This document shows, piece by piece, positions 25,984 to 33,418 of a stretch of 64,000 nucleotides of DNA. The translations under genes were made by a program, and so were the position numbers. The first letter of the stretch is position 1, and each line of letters begins with the position of its first letter. The notes under the pieces were generated by a model that saw only the letters and a list, made by a program, of their open reading frames with translations, searched no databases and was not told the origin of the DNA. This DNA comes from Bosea sp. BIWAKO-01 (GTDB taxonomy: Bacteria > Pseudomonadota > Alphaproteobacteria > Rhizobiales > Beijerinckiaceae), in the NCBI RefSeq assembly GCF_001748145.1, contig NZ_BCQA01000001.1, positions 62,001-126,000 of the forward strand. Reading direction: 5' to 3'.

Positions 25984-26793
25984 ATGCCCTATCTCGAAAC
26001 CGGACCGGGCCTGCGCCTGTTCTACACGGTCACCGGTCCGGGCTCCGCGCCGGCGCTGGTCTTCTCCAATTCGCTCGGCACCACGCATCGGATGTGGGAC
26101 GCCATCGCAAGCGAACTCTCGGCCGAATATCGCTGCGTGCGTTACGACACCCGCGGCCATGGCGGCTCGAACCACGGCCCCTCGCCCTTCGAGATCGCCG
26201 ATCTTGCCGATGATCTCGCAGCCCTGCTCGATCATCTCGACCTGACGCGCGCCCATGTCGCCGGCCTCTCGCTTGGCGGGATGATCGGCCAGGCCTTTGC
26301 CGCGCGGCACCCGGCGCGCCTTGCCGGCCTGACCCTGATGGCGACGACGGCCTATATGCCGACGCGCGAGGCCTGGGAGGAGCGTGCCGGGCTGGTGAGG
26401 CGCGACGGCACGCAGGCGATCCTCGCAGCCACGATGCAGCGCTGGTTCACGCCGGGCTTCCGCGACGCCCATCGCAGCGCCACGGACGCGGTGGCCAGCG
26501 AATTCGCCGCCATCGACCGGGACGGCTACGCCGCCTGCTGCGAGGCGATCGGCCGGATGGATCTGCGCCCGCTGCTGCCTCGCGTGAACGCTCCGACGAC
26601 CGTGATCGCCGGCCGCGAGGACCCCGCCACGCCGCTCGCGATGGCGGAGGCCCTGCATTCCGGCATCGCCGGCTCGCGCCTCGTCATGCTCTCGCCCGCA
26701 GCCCATCTGCTCGCCATCGAGCAGGCCGAGCGCGTCGCAGCCGAGCTGCGGCGCGATCTCGCCCGTTCATACCCACAAAAATCACAAATCTGA
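25984..26793 (+). CDS. pcaD: 3-oxoadipate enol-lactonase
   Basis: A 269-residue alpha/beta hydrolase that opens beta-ketoadipate enol-lactone to beta-ketoadipate in the cytoplasm. The nucleophile elbow is GLSLGGM (Ser96), the acid is Asp213 in GREDPATP and the base His241 in SPAAHLLAIEQ; the oxyanion region reads FSNSLGTTHRMWD, typical of PcaD. Length matches stand-alone PcaD, without the PcaC fusion seen as PcaL. It is preceded by the CatR promoter cassette and followed 9 bases later by the pcaK-like transporter. It acts on the product of CatC encoded in the next transcript. Confidence 0.93.
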   Translation: MPYLETGPGLRLFYTVTGPGSAPALVFSNSLGTTHRMWDAIASELSAEYRCVRYDTRGHGGSNHGPSPFEIADLADDLAALLDHLDLTRAHVAGLSLGGMIGQAFAARHPARLAGLTLMATTAYMPTREAWEERAGLVRRDGTQAILAATMQRWFTPGFRDAHRSATDAVASEFAAIDRDGYAACCEAIGRMDLRPLLPRVNAPTTVIAGREDPATPLAMAEALHSGIAGSRLVMLSPAAHLLAIEQAERVAAELRRDLARSYPQKSQI

Positions 26794-26802
26794 GGAGCGC
26801 CC

Positions 26803-28167
26803 ATGTCCAGTCCACCCGCCCGCACGCAAGACATCAAGGACATCATCGATGCAGGCTCGATGACGGGCCGCCGATGGGCCGTCGTCGCACTCTGCTTCGT
26901 CATCGCCCTGCTCGACGGCTTCGACACCCAGTCGATCGCCTTCATCGGACCTGCGATCGCGCAGGATTTCGGCATGAAGGCCGCCGACCTGACCTGGGTC
27001 ATCACCGCCAGCACGATCGGCATGACGCTCGGCGCGATCGGCCTCGGCAGCTTCGGCGACCGCTACGGCCGGCGCAAGGCGATCCTGATCGCCATCTTCC
27101 TGTTCGGGGTGTTCTCCCTGATGGGCGCCTACGCCACCTCGCCGACGCAGATCATCGTGCTGCGCTTCCTGATCGGCCTCGGCATGGGCGGGGCGACGCC
27201 CTCGCTTCTGGCGCTGGCGGGTGAGTACAGCCCCGCTTCCCGGCGCGGCACGATGATCACCGGCGTGCTGCTCGGCCTGCCGGCCGGCGCCATGCTCGGC
27301 GGCCTGATCGCGGCGAGCTGGCTGCCGATCCTGGGCTGGCGCGGAATTTTCCTCGTCGGCGGCATCCTGCCGCTCGGCCTGATGGTCATCACCTATTTCC
27401 TGCTGCCGGAATCGCCCGCCTATCTCGTCTCGCGCAAGCAGAACGACAAGCAGGACGAGGCGCGCCGCCTGCTCCGGCAGATGACCGGCCAGCCGATCCC
27501 CGACCAGGTCCGCCTCGTCAGCGCCGGCAAGGTCGTCCATGGCGGCTCCATCGCCGGCCTGTTCGAGGCGGGCTATCGCCGCGCCACCATCGCGATCTCC
27601 GCCATCTACCTGTTCAACTGGATCGCCTGGTTCCTGCTGCTGCTCTGGCTGCCGACCGCGCTCACCACGCTCGGCCTGGAAAAGGCCCAGGCCGCCTATG
27701 GCACCGTCGTCGTCAACGCCGCCTTCATCCTCATGGCCCTGCCGCTTTCGTCCTTCCTGCCGAAGGTCGACCCGCGAAAGCTCCTGATCGGCATGTTCGC
27801 CGTCGGGATCGCGGTTGCGCTCGGGCTTGGCTTCGCGGGCGACCGCTGGCCGCTGGTCTTCTCCCTCATCGCGCTCGCCGGCTTCGGCATCGGCGGCCAG
27901 CAGCTCGTGCTGAACTACCTGATCTCGAACACCTACCCGACCCAGCTGCGCGCAACCGCCACGGGCTGGGGCATCGGCGTCGGTCGCTCGGGGGCGATCA
28001 TCGGCTCCGCGATCGGCGGCACGCTGCTGACCGGTGCCGGTCCGTCCGGCTACTTCATGACGCTTGCCATTCCGCTGGTGATCGCGGCGCTGGCGACGCT
28101 GATGGTTCGGCCGGCAGTCGGCGCCGCCCTCGCTGCTCCCGTGTCCGCCGCTCCGGCGACCCGGTAA
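26803..28167 (+). CDS. pcaK: MFS aromatic acid transporter, AAHS family (PcaK/BenK-like)
   Basis: A 454-residue major facilitator with 12 predicted helices. The first helix carries LLDGFDTQSIAF, the DGxD motif that marks aromatic acid:H+ symporters, and the loop 2-3 motif is GDRYGRRKAI near residue 85; a central hydrophilic loop around residues 205-245 links the halves. TGAGGAGCG precedes the ATG. The substrate could be 4-hydroxybenzoate, benzoate, muconate or catechol-derived acids; co-transcription with pcaD under CatR-type control points to benzoate or muconate. A strong terminator follows the gene. Confidence 0.85.
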   Translation: MSSPPARTQDIKDIIDAGSMTGRRWAVVALCFVIALLDGFDTQSIAFIGPAIAQDFGMKAADLTWVITASTIGMTLGAIGLGSFGDRYGRRKAILIAIFLFGVFSLMGAYATSPTQIIVLRFLIGLGMGGATPSLLALAGEYSPASRRGTMITGVLLGLPAGAMLGGLIAASWLPILGWRGIFLVGGILPLGLMVITYFLLPESPAYLVSRKQNDKQDEARRLLRQMTGQPIPDQVRLVSAGKVVHGGSIAGLFEAGYRRATIAISAIYLFNWIAWFLLLLWLPTALTTLGLEKAQAAYGTVVVNAAFILMALPLSSFLPKVDPRKLLIGMFAVGIAVALGLGFAGDRWPLVFSLIALAGFGIGGQQLVLNYLISNTYPTQLRATATGWGIGVGRSGAIIGSAIGGTLLTGAGPSGYFMTLAIPLVIAALATLMVRPAVGAALAAPVSAAPATR

Positions 28168-28214
28168 GGCCCATGCGGCTGCGCCCGGCCTAGGCGAAGC
28201 CGCAGGAACAACCA

Positions 28215-28254
28215 GGGGCCGCGACCGCCGAGGGGCAGGTCGCGGCCCCTTTTT
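28215..28254 (+). terminator. Rho-independent terminator after pcaK
   Basis: GGGGCCGCGACC (28215-28226) pairs perfectly with GGTCGCGGCCCC (28238-28249), directly followed by five T. This is the clearest intrinsic terminator in the window and isolates pcaD-pcaK from the catB transcript. Confidence 0.93.
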
Positions 28255-28300
28255 CGTGGCGGATGAAAGCCGGTGGTGAAGGCCGCCCTCACGGGGCTCC

Positions 28301-28365
28301 ATACCCCTCGGGTATCAAAATACACCCAATCGATCCTGTTCCCCGGGAAGGGCGCGCCCTAGCCT
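28301..28365 (+). promoter_or_regulatory. CatR-type promoter cassette of catBCA-benD-BKACE
   Basis: ATAC-N7-GTAT at 28301-28315, ATAC-N7-CGAT at 28320-28334, CGATCCTGT at 28331-28339 and CCTAGCCT at 28358-28365 repeat the pcaD promoter layout base for base in spacing. The start of transcription is expected near 28371, so the catB leader would be only about 20 bases with GGGAG as ribosome-binding site. Confidence 0.85.
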
Positions 28366-28392
28366 TTGCTGCAATGAATATGGGAGCGAAAC

Positions 28393-29565
28393 GTGTCTGA
28401 AGGACCGCGGATTCAACAGGTCGAGACGATTCTGGTCGATCTGCCGACCATCCGTCCGCACCAGCTGGCGATGACGACGATGCATCGCCAGACCCTGATG
28501 ATCGTGCGGCTGCACATGTCGGACGGCCTGGTCGGAATCGGCGAAGGCACCACGATCGGCGGCCTGGCCTATGGTCCCGAGAGCCCGGAGGGCATGAAGC
28601 TCGCGATCGATACCTATTTCGCGCCGATCCTGCTCGCCAGCGACGCAAGCCGCATCGCCCGGACGATGGCGACCATCGCAGCTTCAGTCCAGGGCAATCA
28701 TTTCGCCAAATGCGCCGTCGAGACGGCCCTGCTCGATGCGCTCGGCCAGCGTGTCGGCCTGCCGATCTCCGAACTGCTCGGCGGCCGCCAGCATGACCGG
28801 CTGCCCGTGGCCTGGACGCTGGCCAGCGGCGACACCGAGCGCGACATCGCCGAAGCCGAGGAGATGCTGGCACGCCGCCGCCACAACATCTTCAAGCTCA
28901 AGATCGGCAAGGGTGATCCCGGCGCCAATGTCGCCCATGTCGCTGCGATCAAGCGCGCGCTCGGCGACCGCGCCTCCGTGCGGGTCGACATCAACCAGGC
29001 CTGGTCGGAAGCCACCGCGTCGGCGATGCTGCCGGCGCTGGCGGCTGCCGGTGTCGAGCTCATCGAACAGCCTGTCGCCTTCCGCAATCTCGGCGCGCTC
29101 GCCCGGCTGGCCCGCGAGACGCCGGTTGCGATCATGGCGGACGAGGCCCTGAACGGTCCCGAAACCGCCTTCGCGATCGCCGCCCAGGCGGGCGCCGACG
29201 TGTTCGCGCTGAAGATCGAACAATCCGGCGGGCTCTTCGCCGCAGCCAAGGTGGCCGCGATCGCGGAAGCCGCCGGCATCGGGCTCTATGGCGGGACCAT
29301 GCTGGAAGGTGGCATCGGCACCGCGGCCTCGGCCCATCTCTTCTCGACCATCGGCAAGCTGGAATGGGGAACGGAACTCTTCGGCCCACTGCTGCTGACC
29401 GAGGAGATCCTGGAAACACCACTCGATTATGCCGATTTCGGCCTCACCGTGCCGACGGCGCCGGGGCTCGGCGTAACAGTGTCCGAAGCACAATTGGCCC
29501 GCTTCCGGCGCGACCGCACCGAGCGCTCGGTCCATGTGCTGCCACGCGCCAAGACGGGATTGTAA
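28393..29565 (+). CDS. catB: Muconate cycloisomerase
   Basis: A 390-residue enolase-superfamily enzyme that converts cis,cis-muconate to muconolactone. The catalytic residues of the MLE subgroup are present: KxK at Lys168/Lys170 in FKLKIG, metal ligands Asp199 (VRVDINQAW), Glu225 (ELIEQP) and Asp250 (IMADEAL), and Lys274 (FALKIEQSGG). Length fits CatB. The start is GTG with GGGAG 7 bases upstream. It is the first gene after a CatR-type promoter, and catC follows 5 bases downstream. Dipeptide epimerase or chloromuconate activity is less likely given the neighbours. Confidence 0.94.
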   Translation: MSEGPRIQQVETILVDLPTIRPHQLAMTTMHRQTLMIVRLHMSDGLVGIGEGTTIGGLAYGPESPEGMKLAIDTYFAPILLASDASRIARTMATIAASVQGNHFAKCAVETALLDALGQRVGLPISELLGGRQHDRLPVAWTLASGDTERDIAEAEEMLARRRHNIFKLKIGKGDPGANVAHVAAIKRALGDRASVRVDINQAWSEATASAMLPALAAAGVELIEQPVAFRNLGALARLARETPVAIMADEALNGPETAFAIAAQAGADVFALKIEQSGGLFAAAKVAAIAEAAGIGLYGGTMLEGGIGTAASAHLFSTIGKLEWGTELFGPLLLTEEILETPLDYADFGLTVPTAPGLGVTVSEAQLARFRRDRTERSVHVLPRAKTGL

Positions 29566-29570
29566 GAACC

Positions 29571-29861
29571 ATGCTGTTCCAGGTTGAAATGGATGTCCGG
29601 ATTCCGCCCGACCTGCCGGTCGAGACGGCGACCGCACTGAAGGCGAGCGAGCGGGCGCGCGCACAGGAGCTGCAGCGGGTCGGGCTCTGGCGCCATCTCT
29701 GGCGTCACGCCGGGCGCTATGCCAACACCAGCATCTTCGATGTCGAGAGCCCGCAGGCCCTGCACGACATCCTCTCCGAACTGCCCCTCTTCCCCTACAT
29801 GGACGTGAAGGTCACGGCGCTCTGCCGCCATCCCTCATCCGTGCACGACAACGACCGCTGA
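29571..29861 (+). CDS. catC: Muconolactone delta-isomerase
   Basis: A 96-residue protein of the CatC family, which moves the double bond of muconolactone to give beta-ketoadipate enol-lactone and assembles as a decamer. The sequence starts MLFQVEMDVRIP and carries the family stretch ERARAQELQRVGLWRHLWR at about residues 28-46 and the closing FPYMDVKVTALCRHPSS. The ATG lies 5 bases after the catB stop. Length is exactly that expected. Confidence 0.94.
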   Translation: MLFQVEMDVRIPPDLPVETATALKASERARAQELQRVGLWRHLWRHAGRYANTSIFDVESPQALHDILSELPLFPYMDVKVTALCRHPSSVHDNDR

Positions 29862-29919
29862 CAAACAACGGCTGCGGCCATGGAAATGGCCGCCAATCAT
29901 CAAAACACGAGGAACCGCC

Positions 29920-30849
29920 ATGCCCACCAACCTGATCTCCGACGAGGACAAGAAGGATCTCGCTGCGCGCGCGGCCGGGATGGACAATGACAAGGGCGAC
30001 CCGCGCACCAAGGCCGTCACGGCCCAGTTGCTCTACCGGATCATGCAGGTGATCGACGAGTGCGACGTCTCGATGGACGAATTCTGGGCAGCGGTCGCCT
30101 TCATCGGCAGGGCGGCGAAGAATGACGAGCTCGGCCTGCTCGTTCCCGGCATCGTGCTCGAGCATTTCCTCGACCTGCGGCTCGACGAGGCCGAACGCCT
30201 TGCCGGCCTCAAGGGCGGCACGATGCGCACCATCGAAGGTCCGCTCTATGTGCCCGGCGCGCCGCTCTCCAAGGGCGAGGCCCGCATGGATGACGGCACC
30301 GACCCGGGCGAGATCTTCATCATCGAAGGCCAGGTCACGGATGAGGACGGCAAGCCGATCGCCGGCGCGATCGTCGACCTCTGGCACGCCAATTCGAAGG
30401 GCGGCTATTCCTTCATCGATGGCGAGCAGGCGCCCTACAACCTGCGCCGTCGCATCGAGACCGATGAGCAGGGCCGCTATCGCGCCCGCACGATCGTGCC
30501 CAACGGCTATGGCTGCCCGCCGGAAAGCGCGACACGCCAGCTGATGACCGCGCTCGGCCGGCATGCGGAACGCCCGGCCCATGTCCACTACTTCATCTCG
30601 GCGCCGGGTCACCGCCAGCTGACGACGCAGTTCAACTTCACCGGCGACAAATACCTCTACACGGACTTCGCCTTCGGCACGCGGGACGAACTCGTCGTCA
30701 CGCTGGACCGCGTCGTCGACGCGGACGCGATCCGCAATGCCGGGCTGAACCGCCCCTTCGCCCGCACGACCTTCGACATCGTGCTGACCAAGGAGCGCGA
30801 AGGCGTGCCGCAGACGCAGGTCAGCCGCGCGCACGTCACCGCCGGCTGA
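29920..30849 (+). CDS. catA: Catechol 1,2-dioxygenase
   Basis: A 309-residue intradiol dioxygenase that cleaves catechol to cis,cis-muconate with non-haem Fe(III). The N-terminal helical dimerisation domain (about residues 1-105) precedes the beta-sandwich. The four iron ligands can be placed at Tyr163 (KGGYSF), Tyr197 (PNGYGCPP), His221 and His223 (ERPAHVHYF). DLWHAN and NLRRRI are typical of CatA as against protocatechuate or hydroxyquinol dioxygenases. The ATG follows ACGAGGAACCGCC. A stem-loop lies just after the stop, before benD. Confidence 0.95.
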   Translation: MPTNLISDEDKKDLAARAAGMDNDKGDPRTKAVTAQLLYRIMQVIDECDVSMDEFWAAVAFIGRAAKNDELGLLVPGIVLEHFLDLRLDEAERLAGLKGGTMRTIEGPLYVPGAPLSKGEARMDDGTDPGEIFIIEGQVTDEDGKPIAGAIVDLWHANSKGGYSFIDGEQAPYNLRRRIETDEQGRYRARTIVPNGYGCPPESATRQLMTALGRHAERPAHVHYFISAPGHRQLTTQFNFTGDKYLYTDFAFGTRDELVVTLDRVVDADAIRNAGLNRPFARTTFDIVLTKEREGVPQTQVSRAHVTAG

Positions 30850-30859
30850 GGCCCTCCCC

Positions 30860-30881
30860 CCGGCGGGCTTTCGCCCGCCGG
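30860..30881 (+). promoter_or_regulatory. Stem-loop between catA and benD
   Basis: CCGGCGGGC and GCCCGCCGG form a perfect 9-bp stem closed by TTTC, 10 bases after the catA stop. No T run follows, so it probably lowers expression of benD-BKACE relative to catBCA or stabilises the upstream message. Confidence 0.6.
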
Positions 30882-30948
30882 CCTGACCGGAGACGGTGCG
30901 CAACCGTCCAGTCCCCGCCCTCATGGCGGCATTTTCCCGGAGATGACC

Positions 30949-31752
30949 ATGTCCCAGCCATCCACGCGCGGCCTCCGGTTCGAAGGCCGCAGCCTCGTCG
31001 TCACCGGCGCGGCGCAGGGCGTCGGCAAGCAGGTGGCGCTGGATGCGGCCGCCGAAGGGGCAAGGCTGACGATCGTCGATCGCTCGGCCATCATCCAGGA
31101 GGTCGCAGAGGAGATCACCGCGGCTTACGGGCCGGGACGCGTCGTCGCCCTGGAGGAGGATCTCGAAACCTTCGCCGGGAATGAGCGGGTGATGGCCCGG
31201 GCGAAGGAAAGCCACGGCGCCATCGACGTGCTGGTGACCAATGTCGGCGGCGCGATCTGGATGCGGCCTTTCCAGGAATTCGACGAGAACCAGATCGTCG
31301 CCGAGATCAACCGTTCGTTGTTTCCGACCTTGTGGGGCTGCCGCACCGTGCTGCCGATCATGCTGGAACAGGGCCGGGGCGCGATCGTCAACGTCTCCTC
31401 GATTGCGACCAAGGGCATCAACCGCATTCCCTATTCCGCGGCCAAGGGCGGCGTGAACGCGCTGACCGCTGCGCTCGCCTTCGAACTCGCGGGCACGAAT
31501 ATTCGCGTCAATGCGGTCGCCCCCGGTGGGGTCACCGCTCCGCCGCGCCGGATTCCGCGGGGAACCGACGCGCTGACCGAGACCGACAAGCAGTGGATGC
31601 AGCAGGTCGTCGACCAGACGCTCAGGGCCTCGCATCTCGGCCGCTACGGAGAGCTCGGCGAGATCGCCGCCGCCATCCTGTTCCTGGCCTCCGACGATGC
31701 CTCCTATATCAACGGAACCGTGCTTCCGGCCGGCGGCGGCGACCAGGGATGA
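30949..31752 (+). CDS. benD: 1,6-dihydroxycyclohexa-2,4-diene-1-carboxylate dehydrogenase
   Basis: A 267-residue short-chain dehydrogenase that oxidises and decarboxylates benzoate cis-diol to catechol with NAD+. The cofactor loop is VTGAAQGVGKQ (about residues 19-29), the catalytic region NVSSIATKGINRIPYSAAKGG (split Ser/Tyr/Lys), and the BenD-like tail APGGVTAPPRRIPRG with VVDQTLRASHLGRYGELGE and ASYINGTVLPAGGGD. This tail separates it from generic SDRs. I prefer the ATG at 30949, 6 bases after GGAG, over that at 30943, which touches the ribosome-binding site. No benABC dioxygenase genes lie in the window. The stop overlaps the BKACE start in ATGA. Confidence 0.85.
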   Translation: MSQPSTRGLRFEGRSLVVTGAAQGVGKQVALDAAAEGARLTIVDRSAIIQEVAEEITAAYGPGRVVALEEDLETFAGNERVMARAKESHGAIDVLVTNVGGAIWMRPFQEFDENQIVAEINRSLFPTLWGCRTVLPIMLEQGRGAIVNVSSIATKGINRIPYSAAKGGVNALTAALAFELAGTNIRVNAVAPGGVTAPPRRIPRGTDALTETDKQWMQQVVDQTLRASHLGRYGELGEIAAAILFLASDDASYINGTVLPAGGGDQG

Positions 31753-32597
31753 CAGACAGCATGACCACTTCTCCCGTCGTGGTGGCGGTCGCCATCACCG
31801 GCTCCGTGCCGCGCAAGAAGGACAATCCGAACCTGCCCGTGCTGCCGGCCGAGCAGATCGCCTCGACCCGCGCCGCCTTCGAGGCGGGCGCCAGTCTCGT
31901 CCATATCCATGTCCGCCATGACGACGAGACGCCCTCCTCCGATCCGGAGCGCTTCGCTGAGGTGCAGGCCGGCATTCGCCAGGCCTGCCCGGGCATGATC
32001 GTGCAGTTCTCGACCGGGGGCCGTGGACGCGACCCCGCCGCGCGGGGCCTCAGCCTCGTGCATCGCCCGGACATGGCCTCGCTTTCGACGGGCTCCGTGA
32101 ATTTTCCGACGATCGTCTACGAGAACCCGACGAGCCTGGTGAACGATCTCGCAGCGCGGATGCAGGAGCATCGGATCGCACCGGAGATCGAGATCTTCGA
32201 CCTCTCGCATCTTCATGCGGCGCGCCGCCTGATCGACGAGGGGCTGATCGGACCGCGCCCGCATATCCAGTTCGTGATGGGCGTCCGGAATGCGATGCCG
32301 GCCGACGAGGTGCTGCTCGACATCCTGCTCACCGAGACCAAGCGGATCATTCCCGGCGCGACCTGGACAGCCGCCGGCATCGGGCGCGACCAGATGCGGG
32401 TGATGGACTGGGCGCTGGCCCGCGGCGCGGACGCCGTCCGCACCGGGCTGGAGGACAATATCCGGATCAGCAAGGACCGGCTTGCGACCGGCAATGCCGA
32501 GCTGGTCAGCCTCGCCGTCGAGCTGATCGCCCGCCACGGCCGCCGGCCGGCAACGCCCGCCGAGGCCCGCGCCATTCTGAACCTCGAACCGGCTTGA
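31749..32597 (+). CDS. Beta-keto acid cleavage enzyme (BKACE, DUF849 family)
   Basis: A 282-residue TIM-barrel protein of the BKACE/Kce family, which condenses a beta-keto acid with acetyl-CoA and splits it into acetoacetate and an acyl-CoA. The zinc ligands are His52 and His54 in LVHIHVRHDD, and the active-site glutamate is Glu235 in RTGLEDNI. VAVAITGSVPRK at the start and QFSTGGRG near residue 86 are family landmarks. It is translationally coupled to benD at the end of the cat operon, whose pathway product is the beta-keto acid beta-ketoadipate, while no pcaIJ or pcaF is present. A direct role in beta-ketoadipate cleavage to succinyl-CoA and acetoacetate is inferred and would replace three genes. 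Confidence 0.88.
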   Translation: MTDSMTTSPVVVAVAITGSVPRKKDNPNLPVLPAEQIASTRAAFEAGASLVHIHVRHDDETPSSDPERFAEVQAGIRQACPGMIVQFSTGGRGRDPAARGLSLVHRPDMASLSTGSVNFPTIVYENPTSLVNDLAARMQEHRIAPEIEIFDLSHLHAARRLIDEGLIGPRPHIQFVMGVRNAMPADEVLLDILLTETKRIIPGATWTAAGIGRDQMRVMDWALARGADAVRTGLEDNIRISKDRLATGNAELVSLAVELIARHGRRPATPAEARAILNLEPA

Positions 32598-32639
32598 AGC
32601 GGCGGGACAAGTCACGCGACGACGGACGCCCGCAGTCCA

Positions 32640-33407
32640 TCACAGAACCGATGACATCCCGCCATCGACATAGATGATCTGGCCGTTGACGTAATCCGAT
32701 GCCGATGAGGCCAGGAACACGGCGGCCCCGACAAGCTCCTCCGGCTTGCCCCAGCGTCTGGCCGGCGTCCGGCCCTTGACCCAGGCGTCGAAGCTCGGGT
32801 TGTCGATCAGGGCCTGGTTCATGTCGGTGATCATGTAGCCCGGGCCGATCGCGTTGGCCTGGATGCCATGCTCGGCCCATTCCGCCGCCATGGCCCGCGT
32901 CAGCATCTTGATGCCCCCCTTGGCGACCGTATAGGGCGCGACCGTCGCGCGGGCGAGTTCGCTCGTCAGGGAGCCAATATTGACGACCTTGCCATGACCG
33001 CGCGCGATCATGCGCCTGGCCGCCTCGCGCCCGATCATGAAGGCCGAGGTCAGGTTGGTGTCGATAACGCGCTGCCAGTCCGCAGTGGCGAGCTCGACCA
33101 TCGGCTTGCGGAACTGGATGCCGGCATTGTTGACGAGGATATCGACTGCGATGCCCGCGGCATCGAAGCCGTCGAAGGCCCGCAGGATCTCGGGCTCGTT
33201 GGTCACGTCGAATGGTGCCGCATCCGCCTGGTGGCCGGCCGCCTGGAACTCCGCGACGGCCTGCGCGACGCGCTCAGGGTCGGTGCCGTTGATCAGGATG
33301 CGGGCGCCTGCAACGGCCAGTCCTTCCGCCATGGCGCGGCCGAGCCCACGCGAGGAGCCTGTCACCAGCGCGGTCTTGCCGGTGAGATCGAAAAGAGGGT
33401 TGCTCAT
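32640..33407 (-). CDS. Short-chain dehydrogenase, gluconate 5-dehydrogenase-like
   Basis: A 255-residue SDR with cofactor loop VTGSSRGLGRAMAEG (about residues 16-30), NNAGIQFRKP, and catalytic residues in NIGSLTSELARATVAPYTVAKGG divided as Ser, Tyr and Lys near 144-164. The C-terminal GQIIYVDGGMSSVL is common to IdnO/KduD-type sugar-acid oxidoreductases. It lies 11 bases downstream of an enolase-superfamily dehydratase gene on the same strand, so it probably oxidises or reduces a sugar acid or its keto product. It converges on the BKACE gene with 42 bases between the stops. Confidence 0.85.
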   Translation of the reverse strand: MSNPLFDLTGKTALVTGSSRGLGRAMAEGLAVAGARILINGTDPERVAQAVAEFQAAGHQADAAPFDVTNEPEILRAFDGFDAAGIAVDILVNNAGIQFRKPMVELATADWQRVIDTNLTSAFMIGREAARRMIARGHGKVVNIGSLTSELARATVAPYTVAKGGIKMLTRAMAAEWAEHGIQANAIGPGYMITDMNQALIDNPSFDAWVKGRTPARRWGKPEELVGAAVFLASSASDYVNGQIIYVDGGMSSVL

Positions 33408-33418
33408 GGTCAGCGACC

